Assembly (NCBI GenBank): GCA_002197995.1
Contig: NGZR01000006.1
Span: 496,001 to 560,000 of the forward strand
Length of the DNA: 64,000 nt
Reading direction: 5' to 3'
Source: Gaeumannomyces sp. JS-464
Lineage: Eukaryota; Ascomycota; Sordariomycetes; Magnaporthales; Magnaporthaceae
The translations under genes and the position numbers were made by a program. Shown in pieces: positions 1-10,560 of the stretch. Position 1 is the first letter of the stretch; every line of letters begins with the position of its first letter. Under the pieces are notes generated by a model, which saw nothing but the letters and a program-made list of their open reading frames with translations, did no database searches and was not told where the DNA came from.

Positions 1-1949
1 GCCCGCTGGCGCTCCATGTGGTTCGACCTGCCGTGGATGATGAGTGCCGTCGACTCGTCTGACTTGATCCACGCGGCCAGAGGCTCGGCTTTGATGATGA
101 ACAGGCAGCGGTCCTGCTCGTCAGCTGGCATGTGGGCGACCAGCCGTAGGTTCGTCCCAAGGTCCTTTCTAGGGGCATCTTCGTCATAGCCCAGCTGACC
201 CAGCAGCCAGTCCCGCCTCCGTTTTGCGTCCTTGACTATACGCAGGGGCTCAAGTATGTTAGAAAGACCTGGTTCGGGTTGATACCAAAGAGATGAAGGG
301 ACACTCACCGAGACGATGCGCGTCGGCCAATGCGGATGAAGGACCCGCCTTCTGCTTTCCCGGACTCGCTTCGACAGATCCTTGGCAACTCGCCAGCGGT
401 TGTTCTTCGAATCACTCGTCAGCTTGGGGGTATGCTCTAGTAACAAGGGAACACGGAACTCACGCGCTTCCACCCCCATCATAACCCCTTGTGGATTAGC
501 TTGGAGGAGAGCTAGTATCCGCTGCTGGAGAACACCGTAGGCTCCAAGCTCACGCTGCATTTCGTCCTGGCATCGCTGGATCTCGTCCTGCCGCCGCCGC
601 ATACTGTCCTGCCGCCGCAGCATCTCCGAACCGGCCAAGATGATGGCGTCGTTTTGCTGCTTGACTCCGCTGCTGCTCGCGCACACATACGCCCACCATT
701 TCCATCATCTTCTGGACCCCTTGGGAGATTTGCTCGCCGTTCTTGTTGGCGGCGTCTGTCGCATCTTCCACTCGCTTCACCATCTCGTTCTGGCACATGT
801 CGGCCTCGTTGTTGAAGGCGTCCCGCTGTTTTCTTATATCGTCAATCTTTGACAGCAGACCCTCCTCGAAGCTGGTCTGTTGAAAGACGACCTTGAGCAG
901 CCTCTTGAGACCGGATTTGCGACCGAGGTACGCAAGCATATGCCCCAGGGCGACGAGGATTGACTTGTAGAGAGCGTCACTCTGTGCTTGTAGCTCTGGG
1001 AAGCACTGCAGCACCCGTTTCGTGCTGCTGAGGAGGACAGGGAGATCGCAGAGTGCCTCAAGGACCTTGTCGGCAACACTCTTCATCCGACTGGCTGCCT
1101 TTTGCTTGGTAAGCTTCACACGTCTTGAACATAGTAAGTGGCCATGACCGGAGTTTTGATCTGCTCACTGTAATGATCAACTTCAGGCCGCCACAGATGA
1201 CGGAGAGATACTCGGTCTCGGATGGCAGCAGCCCTAACCAGCCAGTAATCACGTCGCCGCTGCCCCCAAGCTTCCTAAACGCGAGCCGCACCTTTCCCCA
1301 CAGACCCTTCGTGTCTGCGTTCTGGTACTTGTCGACAGCGCTCTCGACGACGTCCAGGAGCTCTTGAATGGTATGCTTGCCGTGAGGATCGATTCCGGTC
1401 TTGTACTTCCCCTTGGCGCCTTGTTCGTAGTCCTTCCAGAAGGTCATGAACCTTTCCTCCTCTTCCTTTACATTGTGTTGGTCAGATGCCTGGCGAGCTC
1501 TTCTGTATAGATGACCCAAAATTGTCAGTTGTAAAAGGCGTCACTTGATAGCCTGGCTCGTCGCACTGGCCAACCAGCCAGCCGGCCCCAACTGGCCAAC
1601 ATTTCGGCCACCTTGAGAAGCCGTGAAATAGGCAGCGTAGACAAGTGTCACCCACCAAAGATCTTTTCACAGCAGTAACTTACAAGGCCATTCCATTTCC
1701 CTCACCTGATCGCTGTTGCGATATTTCCACACCACCAACCCCATCTTGTGACCCAGCCTCGGTGGGAATGACGGCGAGCTCCGATCGAGACAACTTTACA
1801 ACACTGGGAATGATCTGGCTCAGATCTGTTTGCGGACTGTTGACATATTTATGCGCTAAGTGGGCGGAATATTTTTTGGCCTGCTCCCCTTCCTTGACCA
1901 AAGAGGTTAGGTCTCCTTGCGCCTCCGGGTAGAGCGACGAAGAAGCCAT
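1..1949 (-). CDS. DUF7708-like fungal protein, 3' part outside window
   Basis: Function unknown. Domains of this kind (DUF7708) occur at the N-terminus of fungal NACHT/ankyrin and stand-alone proteins. I infer the family from an alpha-helical stretch with 'WLGLLPSETEYLSVICGG' and, later, 'LFIIKAEPLAAWIKS'. Exons that keep frame: 1949-1684, 1502-1169, 1113-691, 623-309, 230-<1. The introns have good donors: GTAAGT (1683-1503), GTGAGC (1168-1114), GTATGT (690-624) and GTGAGT (308-231). The third intron has a weak GGAG acceptor; the alternative is a one-base frameshift near 670. The start is the ATG at 1949, since the frame only opens upstream with TTG. About 522 residues are visible. Residues around 300-400 are rich in Gln, Arg and Glu and look like a coiled coil. 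It is divergent from the AAA+ gene at 2473 with about 520 bp between the starts, so the two may share a promoter. Confident it is a gene, moderately confident of the family. Confidence 0.6.
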
Positions 1950-2472
1950 GGGCCAGGCAGACAACTGGGTTGGCGCTTGCTTTGGATTGTTGAAAGGCCA
2001 TTCACTTTCCTGACGGCGAGAGGCCGCAAGGCAAGAGACGCAGGGCTAGTTTCATCGGGACTCCTACAGATAGGCCTCATCGTGTCATTCTTGCGAGCCT
2101 AGCCCCCTGGCCTGCCAGCCTTACCTCCCATGGTGCTTAAATGGCGCAACCCCTCATAAACCCCCCTAAGCGATTGACTTATCCAATAGAAACAACCGGC
2201 GTGCCGCGAGGTAACGCCATGCAATCCTGCTGATCACAGCGAGGAACCAACCGATTCACTCGATCGCTTTCTCGAGGCCCACTCTAGCCCTGTACAATCG
2301 ATGACCGCAGGGCCGGGTTGATACCGGAACGAGCGACAAAAGAGGGGTAAGGCTGTGCTATACACCAAGACACCAAGCAGTGATTAAAGCATCGGGTAGC
2401 GTCTCTCACCCCCTTCTCTGGGCCGAAGACCTGAATGCTAAGCTTTCCTTGGGAGTCATCGACTTCAGCGAG
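1950..2472. promoter_or_regulatory. Shared intergenic region between divergent genes
   Basis: About 520 bp separate the ATG of the DUF7708-like gene (minus) and that of the AAA+ ATPase (plus). I see no gene in it. It includes 5' untranslated sequence of both genes. No clear TATA box or operator-like repeat stood out. Confidence 0.4.
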
Positions 2473-5400
2473 ATGTCTTCCCAACACCCCGCGCCTGGGG
2501 AGCCCCAAGCGGCCCCTCAGGAATCAGCCACGACAATAGCGGTCCTTGGGGACAACACAAGCCAGCCAACAGGGCCGGAAGCTGCAGATTCGGCCGCACA
2601 ACGGGAACAAGGGTCCGAAGAGCAGACTGGGTCACCCAAGACGCGGACAGCGGCGAACCTACCTATTGTGCCCCCAGAGCTGTCGCCCACCCCCGGTGGA
2701 CATCCAGAGCCTGGCATGATACAGGGTGGCGACGGCTATGCTCCTTTCGAAAGAGCTACGGAGAGTAGCGACGATGATTCCTCCTCGTCAAAGCCGGACG
2801 ATGCAGCAGCAGGTGCCAGATTTCCACAAATTCAACGCGGGCTCCTCAGCGGAGCTTCTACCATTTCTCACAAGACGGTTGCTGGCATCACCTACGTGAA
2901 CGACGACTACTTTGCAGAAACCGTGCTACAGGCGAAAGGCTCCCATATAATCGTTTCGACCTCGGAAACCTTACCTATGGATTGGCTGGTTGAAGAGACC
3001 CCCTCCAATCAAGAGACCAATAAGCCCGGGGAGGAGGATCCGGATGAGACTTCACGCGGCGCTGACGAAGTCACGGACGGTGTCGATGACTCCGAGAATG
3101 ATAACGCCGAGATGGAATCTTTCCTGCCCATCCGCCTTCGGATCATGAGCTTGCCTTTACGCTCGGCGTTATCGAGTATCGCCCAGGTCAAGGGGATTCG
3201 AGACATCGGTTCGAATCACACAGCACCGTTCCGGTCCATCATCCCCCATGAGAAGGAAATCCGATCACGTCTGCAGTTTGAGGAGGAAATGTTTGCCATG
3301 AAACAACGGAGCGAGCCTGCATATGCGGCGTTAATGGACAGAGTCCCATCCCTCCATCCGGCTCTGATATCCTTTGTTCCGGGATATAAGCCCGTCGAGT
3401 CTCAATCACCTCCCCTCGGCCCTCTTGGATCCGCTGAAAGCCAGATCGCGCACGTACGGGCCAGGGTCGAGGGGCTGCGCTCTCTGATCTACCTCCTGGA
3501 TCATGATCTTCGAGATCTTGTCGAGACTTACAGGCAACTGCAAGAGGGTCCAGTCGCCAATCTTGAGCTCCCATATCTCTACCTTAGTGAGTACCCACCC
3601 GCCTATCACTGGGCATGGTACATACGCAGGCTTGTATCGCTTTCCCCAGCGCAAATAGTGAGACATGAAGAAGCGCAAGTGGAGCGAGATGGCTGACGTC
3701 GGATCCCTGACGACAAACAGGCTATCTGTACAGACCAGGTCAGGACGTTGTGAAGTATAACCACAACGCTAAGTTCTACCAAGCGTATCGTGTGATTCAA
3801 GTTCTAGGCGGCACAAGAACCTTCGTCACGTCCACAGCCAATCCGACGGCCGAGGCGAGCCGGCGCTGGAAAATGTCAGACCTGCGTCTCGTCTGCCAGC
3901 ATTACGATTACGACGGAGACAGGACCGCCTTCGTCACAAAGACTCTGTTGCTGTTTCCGTACGACGGCCGCAGGAAGGTCGCGGGTCCCCTGGGGAGGTG
4001 TCTTGGAGTAGCACCCCTGTCGTACTACCCGGCCGAGCTGAAGGACCGACTGGTCGAGCGCGGCATCAAGTACACCCAACTAAACAGGGTCAGCCACCGG
4101 CGGTACCGCGGATTGAGCAGCTGGCGCTACTTCGAGCCAGGTAAAGAGCAGGTAGAAGAGGAAGAGGTGTGTAAAAACAACCCGCGATTTTGCATTTATT
4201 ATCAATCCAATCTCAGATGCTAACCTCCACCCAGATCGACAGCGACGTCATCATAGACGTCAAGGCTGCATATAGAAGTCTGCAGCATGCGCGTCCTGTG
4301 TTCAACTCCTACAGTTCGTCAGACTGGAAAGTTGAAAAGGGGACAGTGAACGAGCTCGACGAATCGTTCAGCGATGATCTAACTATGAGGGTCGAATGGT
4401 TTTCATACATCAGCAACCCCAAAAGTTCCGTGTTTTGGCGAGGCGCCCCCGACGCACAGGCTGATGTACTTCACCTCCTTCCTTACGAGATATGGGGCTA
4501 TGTGCTCCTTCAGCGGAAGTGGCGTCAGTGCTCTTATCATCCCTTGCCCTCTTGAGCCCCCTTCACCAGGCCGTTGCTCCCCACCAGATTTCACGCTGAC
4601 ATTTAGCTCCGCCTAGTCATTCTGAAAGTCGACCTGATAGAGGACATACCGCAGAACAAAGAAGGAGAAAAGGATGGGTTCGAGAGGCTCGTCCTGCCCG
4701 ATGGCCACAAGGACATTGTGCGAGCACTGGTCAAAACACATGCCCGCACCATTGGAAAGGACGAAGAGGGCAAGGGCAGGAGCGACGCGCTATCCCAGCC
4801 AAAGATGCGGCAGTTCGACGTGGTCAGGGGAAAAGGGAAGGCTCTGATAATGCTCCTCCATGGCGCCCCGGGTGTTGGAAAGACTTCGACGGCAGAGTGT
4901 GTTGCTGCAAACGCCAACAGGCCCCTCTTCCCCATCACCTGCGGCGACCTGGGGAGCAACTCGGCCCAAGAGGTGGAGAGCAACCTCGAGAAGTTCTTTG
5001 AGCTCGCGAAGAAGTGGTCGTGTGTGCTCCTGCTGGACGAGGCCGACGTGTTTCTCAGCTCACGGCAGCGGGGCGACATCAGGCAGAATTCCTTGGTGTC
5101 CGGTACGTGAACTTCTGACTTGGTCGCCGTCTGCCGCCTCTTTTGCCTCCCTAAAGCGATCTTCCAAAAATGGCTGACCTCACACCAAACAGTTTTCTTG
5201 CGAGTGCTCGAGTACTACAGCGGAATCCTGATCCTGACGACGAATCGCGTTGGCTCCTTCGACGAGGCCGTCAGGTCTCGCATCCACTGCGCGCTCTACT
5301 ACCCGCCGCTGGACAAGCACCAGACACTGAAGGTCTGGGAGATGAACCTGGATCTCCTCGAAGCGCGCAACGGGATAGAGGGCGAGCTCAAGGTCCGGTT

Positions 5401-5969
5401 CGACAGAGACGAGATCATGAAGTTTGCCCGCCGACACTGGAGAAAAGGAGAAGACGAGAACGGTGGAACGGGCGGCAGATCAGGAACGCGTTCCAGACGG
5501 CCGTGGCGCTCGCCGCCTTTGAGGAGGCCGAGGGGGGCGGGCGGGATCAGGAGGGCCCGATGATCCAGAAGAAACACTTCGAGACGGTCTGGAGGGCGAG
5601 CGACGAGTTCAACGACTACCTCTCGGGCGTGCGCCGGCCGGACCACCTCAGAGCGCGGGAGGACGAGGTGCGGGACGACCGCGTCAGGACCCGGACCGTG
5701 AGCTGGCCGACGGACAGGAAAGGGAAGAGGGCGGAGAAGAAGGCGAGTTCAAGTCGCGGAGGCATGGGTCGTCGGGCAAGGGGAAGAACAGCTCGTCCAA
5801 GGGAAACGACCGAGGCAAGGCGAAATCCATGTCGTCCAAGTCCAAGTCCAAGTCCAAGTCGAAGAAGGAGAGCCAGGAGAGCTCGTCTGAAGAAGACTCT
5901 GAGGAAAGTGAAGAGGACTCCGAGGATGAAGATTCCGGGTCTGAAACCTCTAGCGGGTCTGCGGATTGA
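2473..5969 (+). CDS. AAA+ ATPase with N-terminal DUF7025 domain, six exons, one frame slip
   Basis: A fungal AAA+ ATPase of the DUF7025 type, expected to hydrolyse ATP to remodel an unknown protein partner; no substrate is known for the family. Exons: 2473-3586, 3721-4166, 4235-4523, 4617-5102, 5193-5697, 5754-5969, about 1,018 residues. The first ~200 residues are acidic and Ser-rich (disordered). DUF7025 follows across exons 1-3, with 'YLYRPGQDVV' restored by splicing exon 1 to 2. Walker A GAPGVGKTS is near residue 699, Walker B CVLLLDEADVF near 751, sensor 1 LILTTNR and the arginine finger VRSRIH come after it, and WNGRQIRNAFQ marks the small AAA subdomain. The tail is Lys/Ser then Ser/Glu/Asp rich, reached through a 56-nt intron (5698-5753). 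Between HWRK and RWNGRQ the frame slips by one base, at the AAAA run 5443-5446; adding one A would restore it. Either an assembly error or a recent inactivating indel. Confidence 0.85.
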
Positions 5970-6004
5970 AGCCAGGGACATATGTGCGCGACCAAAAATA
6001 ATGT

Positions 6005-6180
6005 TTCGAAAAAGCGATGGAGGGTAGCGACGATAATTCCTACTTTTAAAACCGAACAACACGGCGGGGGAAAGAATATCAACGAGCTCTACGTGGATTT
6101 ATCAAAGGCACCTCTAACATAACTGTAGCTGGAATTATTTACGTGAACGAAACGGACTTGAACGCTCAAGCACTGGCAGC
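6005..6180 (+). pseudogene. Decayed partial copy of the AAA+ gene's first exon
   Basis: This stretch aligns by eye with 2745-2935 inside exon 1 of the upstream ATPase gene: it shares 'GAGTAGCGACGATGATTCC'-like sequence, the region encoding ATGCTGGCATCACCTACGTGAACGA and what follows, with gaps and many C-to-T or G-to-A differences. It contains stops and cannot code. It lies only 36 bp after the parent gene's stop codon, so it looks like a tandem partial duplication or the stub of a second paralogue. The transitions fit RIP acting on the duplicate. Confidence 0.65.
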
Positions 6181-7223
6181 TGGGCCCCCGGGTCATCCCC
6201 CGAAGGTCCCTAGCGACCCATGGGTCTCTCCTGGCTGGGGGGGTCCACGTTCGGCCCGAGTTCGACGGGACAGAGAGGACGGCCCTGGGTGCCGGACTTG
6301 TGCTTGACTGACTTCGGACTCGGCGAAGGTGCAACCCAGCCCAGAGGCCGGCGAGGGCGAGGTCCAGGGCGGGATCGATTCGCCGATGCCAGCGAAGGCC
6401 CGCACCAAGCACACACCTACTTATAAAACTAAGGGCCAAATCAAAGCTCAAGTGGCAGACCGGCGGCGACGCTCCGACTTTTGCGGGTCAGCTCATTGTT
6501 GTTGCCGGGCAATCCTGGTGTGCGCGGTCGCTTTTTGTTACCCACCATCTCTGGTTGCTTTTGCCCCTCAGAACAGCTGCCCAAGCTTGCGCCCCGCGCC
6601 AACGCTCGTGATGTTGTTCTCGATTCTGAAACTCGGCTGTAGCTGCGTCATGGCGACCTTGGCGGCGCAGACATCATTCTCAGCTGTGGATTGTTGTCGC
6701 CTACAGCGGTAGCGCTCCGCTCGATCACGTCATCCTCCGGTTGAACATGCTGCTGCCGCGGCCGTGCCGATGAAGCACGAATCAGCCCGGCTATCAATAC
6801 CAGCACCCCCGGTTGAGGTTTCTGTTGGTTTTGGTTTCCGTTCAGGGATGCTGCCGCTGCTGCTCGGGGACAAAATTGCCGACGACTGAGGCTCAGTGTT
6901 GTTTTTCGTGTGCTTTAGCTTTTGCCCCTGGCCCCACTGCAGTCGCCGCTCCTCTCCCTGCTCCGTGTTTGGCTCCTGTGGCGTCCTGCTGGAAGAGCTA
7001 GCGGCCGCAGACTCGACCATTATCGTCGCCTTCAGTCGGCCCAAACCATCGTCGTCCACCGGCTGGCGGCGACAGGAGCGGCGGCGACGTTGGCGGTGTC
7101 CTTTCGGGCGGCTTATTAGTCTCCCGGTGGTGATATTGATGATGAGACCCGTGCGCAGCTCGGTCGCTTGATTGGTGGCCACAACGGCGGCCGAGCCAGC
7201 CCTTCGCGTCGCTGCACCAGCTG
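6181..7223. other. Intergenic region, no supported gene
   Basis: GC-rich sequence of about 1 kb. Short open frames occur on both strands, for example 7020-6730 minus (96 codons, Ser/Thr/Pro/Gln rich), but none has family features, introns or clear coding bias. I could not support a gene. Confidence 0.4.
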
Positions 7224-7763
7224 CTAATCCGAGCCGGCGTCCGGTTTGCTGGCTGGCGATAGCGGCTTCGCCCGGGGATCCAGATTGCTCAGGACAGGGA
7301 GATACTTGCGTTCATCGGGAATATGAGCGTCGGCGTAGTGAATAATTGACTCGAGGGACATGTCACCGACCATTTTTCCAAAAGCCAGTATACTTGGTCC
7401 TCCTCTTGGTCCCATCTAACCGGCCGCCAGCTATAGAAGTTCTGTATGGCCCGACTCCAAGCTGCTTGCAGTTCGCGCAGGCGCTCCTCGCGCCGCGCCG
7501 CCAGTCTGCGATGGGAATCTTCGAGATCATCCGCCTGGAGGACGGTGGAGGAGACGTCATGATGGAACGCTTCGGGGGACTGGATATCGCAGCAGACTTT
7601 GTTGTGTTGTTCGTTGAGAGTCGTGAAGAGCGTTCCAGCATCGAGTCCGACCTTCCACGAGGCCCAGCGCCATTGCGGTGCTTTATCAAAAAAAGTTGAA
7701 TTGGGCGCCGACCGTCCATGGTGCTGTTGGGTTCGGTTGAAGGATGGAAATCGTGTGCGGCAT
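7224..7763 (-). CDS. Unknown small fungal protein, about 178 residues, two frame slips
   Basis: I do not recognise the family. Reading minus from the ATG at 7763, a coherent polypeptide appears if two homopolymer runs are allowed to differ by one base: the A7 run at 7688-7694 (needs one fewer) and the T5 run at 7373-7377 (needs one more). The result begins MPHTISILQPNP, contains 'PQWRWASWKVGLDAGTLF', a charged helical region 'RLAARREERLRELQ', then 'NFYSWRPVRWDQEEDQ', and ends KPDAGSD-stop at 7224. It is rich in Trp and charged residues, with no signal peptide or membrane segment. A decayed copy of its 5' end lies at 10478-10560. It might be a pseudogene rather than a misassembled gene. Confidence 0.45.
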
Positions 7764-7863
7764 ATCGGCTCCTCTAGCCGGCCGACCCCGCCGTTTGTGA
7801 CCCGGCCGATCGGACAAGGGTGCCGCGACTGAGCGGAGCTGCTGATCCTGCGGGCTGCCCTGC

Positions 7864-8438
7864 TTAGACACGTTGGGTAAGGCCCGCTCCCTGCAGGAGC
7901 GCCTTATGGCGCTGAGGCTTCTCGATAGAGACGATCATGGTGGCAACGGCCATGATGTTGATGAACGTGTTGCCGCCAATCCTCCTACCCGTAGCCCCGG
8001 AATAGAGCCCGTGGGCGGCCTGGTCGTCAAGCAGGCCCTTCAGGCGTATCTTGCCCAGGCTCGGCAGGCTGTAAAACGTCGTGGTCTTGACCAGAGTGGT
8101 CCCGTCGGCGCCCTTCCGCGGGATGATCACCTCGATCGCCGTGCAAACGACAAACCCTTGCGCAATCAATCAACATGTCAGTCCCCACCTGAATCCCCCT
8201 TGCAATGCGGGGGTAACCGGCGCGACGGCTGGGGACTGCCGAGGCCCCCACGCCCCGAGTCAGGCCTACCCTGTTACGCCAATTGTGGGGCCGGCGCGTC
8301 GATCCGGGCGATCCAGGGTCTTTGCTGTGGGTCGTGAAGACCCCTTGGCTGCCCCACGTCAATGGTGACTACACCTCGCGCGGCGCTTCCATTATGCGGA
8401 TAAAGGAGCTGCATCAAGTGCGTCTCGGACGATTCCAT
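7864..8438 (-). CDS. Possible two-exon hypothetical protein
   Basis: Family not recognised. The ATG at 8438 opens a frame (MESSETHLMQLLYPHNG...) running to about 8277, where a GTAACA donor occurs. A second open stretch from about 8156 down to the stop at 7864 encodes 'GFVVCTAIEVIIPRKGADG' and a Gly- and Ile-rich region 'RRIGGNTFINIMAVATMIV' that could be a weak hydrophobic segment. The two exons join only if one base is gained or lost, a defect also seen in neighbouring genes. It could equally be two unrelated fragments. Confidence 0.3.
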
Positions 8439-8945
8439 TCTGTCTTGCTTTTGCGCTCGGCTTTGGTATATGCCGCTGCGTGCAAATACCATTCTCTTTC
8501 AGCACGAGTACGTATCAAGGTGGCGTTGAGCTTCCCGAAAGCTAGGCGCGATTTCCTTGGGACACGACTCGGATCAAACACGTCACGGCGGCTTGGGTAT
8601 GTTGTGTCTCTTGAAAGTGCATAATAATAATAACAAAACATGCCCTCGAGAAAACCCTGTATCAGAAAGCATGTGGTCAATGGATTGATTCTGTCCAGTG
8701 CAATTTACACTCCGCTTATTGGGTGCCAGCCCCTCCTTACATCTCAAACACCAACCCCGCCTCCAGTGGCCACCCAACCACACCTCAAGCTGGCGGAAAG
8801 CCTCTCATCGCCTTGAATGTCGCCCAAGAGAAGACCTGAAAGTACATCAAGTATACCCCCCTCGACCATTGCACACCCAAAGTCAATGTTTCCCCGGCTA
8901 GCGCGTTTGTGAATCCATCATCCACTCGTCATGCTCGTGAGCCCC
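8439..8945. other. Intergenic, nothing recognised
   Basis: About 500 bp between the hypothetical gene and the alpha-kinase stop codon. Short open frames only; no repeat or RNA gene seen. Confidence 0.35.
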
Positions 8946-9920
8946 TCAATAGCCGCCTGGATAGCGGGTGCTATTGGGTTTAGACCTGGCCGTGGGCACC
9001 GAGCGACGGATCATGGTCGTACCCGGGACCGGGTCGAAGTAGGCTCGCGGATTGGCCGGCTTGGTCCAGTTAGGGCGGCAGTAGCCGTTGCAGGAATGCT
9101 GGCTGAAGAAGGAGCTGATGCCGTCTGGGCCGAGGTCGGTTACGCCGTATTCGCGGGTCTGGGAGAGGATGACGGGGTCGGACAGGACGAGCTTTTGCTG
9201 GTAGATGCCGCCCTGTAGGTCGCAGAGGACGTAGTTGCCGCCGGAGATGTGGTAGCTGAAATCTAAAACCAACAAAAGAAGCACGGAAATGTAAGTTCCG
9301 GGGTATACAACCTTTCTCGAGCTTTGGAGGGAGATGGCGTATTTACGACTCAATGCCTGCATCGCCCGTGCCCACGGCCGCGTTTCGTCGTTCCAGCCGG
9401 TGTTGCTGTTGAACTTTCGGTAGTTTTGGATAAAGGGCTCGCTTAGCGCTTTCTGGCGGGCCCAGGGACTACCATCATTGTTGAACACCCAGACATTGGG
9501 CACGTTGACCTTGACGGTCTTGTCTATAACACCTAGCTGGTTGAAGCGGTTCACAATCTCCAAGGCTTTACCGGACGCCTTGATATCCAGAGCGAAGTAG
9601 TCCTTTTCAAAGACAGCGCCCGTCTTGAACCATTTCACAACGCTGGCTTGGCCCTGGCGCGGGCCCTCGTCGTAGGTCCCTTTGGCGACCCAACGAAACG
9701 CACCCTGGGCGAAAGGGTTCTCGAGGGCGTCGTGGGAATACGTGGCGCTCGAGGAGCGGTTGTAGCGGCCGGCATCGGATAGCTGGGCAGCCGAGGTGTC
9801 GGAATAGTGGCCGTGAACGCAGCTGGCGCAGCGCGAGCAGCCGATGCCCTTGGACCACTGGTTTGCCGTGTAGGACGTCTGCGGCAGGTTGCGCCCGCAG
9901 TCGGCGCAGATGCGGCCCAT
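8946..9920 (-). CDS. Alpha-kinase domain protein with N-terminal Cys-rich motif
   Basis: An atypical protein kinase of the alpha-kinase (MHCK/eEF2 kinase) family, expected to phosphorylate Ser/Thr in an unknown substrate. Exons 9920-9347 and 9262-8946 flank an 84-nt intron with a GTAAAT donor and TTTTAG acceptor; splicing joins the codon for His in 'ALSHFSYHISGG', the family's conserved strand. The protein is 296 residues. Residues 5-37 hold C-x2-C and clustered Cys/His (CADC...CSRCASCVHGH), a likely zinc motif. The nucleotide-binding lobe lies in ~60-150 ('FRWVAKGTY', 'VVKWFKTG'). The catalytic lobe has GGNYVLCDLQGG (Asp about 206), GVTDLGPDGI and the zinc-binding FFSQHSCNGYC. The start is the ATG at 9920 rather than upstream in-frame codons, because the Cys motif begins directly after it. 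Unlike its neighbours it shows no frame slip. Confidence 0.85.
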   Translation of the reverse strand: MGRICADCGRNLPQTSYTANQWSKGIGCSRCASCVHGHYSDTSAAQLSDAGRYNRSSSATYSHDALENPFAQGAFRWVAKGTYDEGPRQGQASVVKWFKTGAVFEKDYFALDIKASGKALEIVNRFNQLGVIDKTVKVNVPNVWVFNNDGSPWARQKALSEPFIQNYRKFNSNTGWNDETRPWARAMQALSRKYAISLQSSRKVVYPGTYISVLLLLVLDFSYHISGGNYVLCDLQGGIYQQKLVLSDPVILSQTREYGVTDLGPDGISSFFSQHSCNGYCRPNWTKPANPRAYFDPVPGTTMIRRSVPTARSKPNSTRYPGGY

Positions 9921-10477
9921 GACGGAAAGACGGGGCGGGGGCGAGAAAAGAATGAAGGGATTCAAGGTCGGCGTCGTCGCAATTGCCTGCGACGGGGCTG
10001 GATAAGGGAAATGGAATGAGCGGAGGTGCTGGGTCCCCTCTGGGAGGAAAGGTAAGGGCATGGGCCACATCCAACCCCGCACCCCCGCCATTTGCAATCA
10101 GGGGTCTGCTCCCAAGGTATGCAGGGCACCTGAGAAGAGGCAGGGAACATTGCACTTTGTTGACACCTTCAGGGAACTGGGTAGCCGGAAGACAGTAGTC
10201 TGATCGCTTGCTCTAGAGGGTATCCAGAAGCTATCTACTTAGGTTGATTGATGCCGAGCATCTGTCAAAGTTATCTCCTTCATTATGGCCCTTCTGTCCT
10301 GTGCCTGTTGGGGGATCGAGTTGATTCTGTTGCAATCGCCTTGATCAACCTTGCCCATGTGCAGGTGCACGTGCCCCTGGACTCGTGTCGAGGAGCCGGC
10401 CCTCCTCTCTGTCAGCGACACTCCTAGGGGCCTCGATCGCGGCACGTCACAGCAAAGTACATACTGTACCTAGCTAA
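9921..10477. other. Intergenic and 5' flank of the alpha-kinase gene
   Basis: About 560 bp. The first 150 bp upstream of the alpha-kinase ATG stay open in frame but encode a Pro/Phe-rich stretch with no family match, so I treat it as 5' leader. No other gene seen. Confidence 0.35.
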
Positions 10478-10560
10478 ATTGGGCGCTGGCCGTCTATGGT
10501 GCTTTAGGTTCGGTGTTGTGGTGGTCGTGGTCGAAAGGATGGAAATCGCACGGGTCCAGA
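10478..10560 (-). pseudogene. Decayed copy of the 5' end of the gene at 7763
   Basis: On the minus strand 'GATTTCCATCCTTT' then 'GAACCTAAAGCACCATAGACGG' and 'CAGCGCCCAATTTAG' parallel the 5' end of the gene starting at 7763. The Trp codon TGG of the parent is TAG here, and other differences are mostly transitions. An insertion rich in ACC/ACG triplets separates the two blocks. No coding capacity remains. Confidence 0.5.

Noticed and set aside
6220..6426. 68-codon plus-strand ORF after the AAA+ remnant
   Set aside because: Gly/Arg/Pro-rich, no homology features, overlapping open frames on the other strand.
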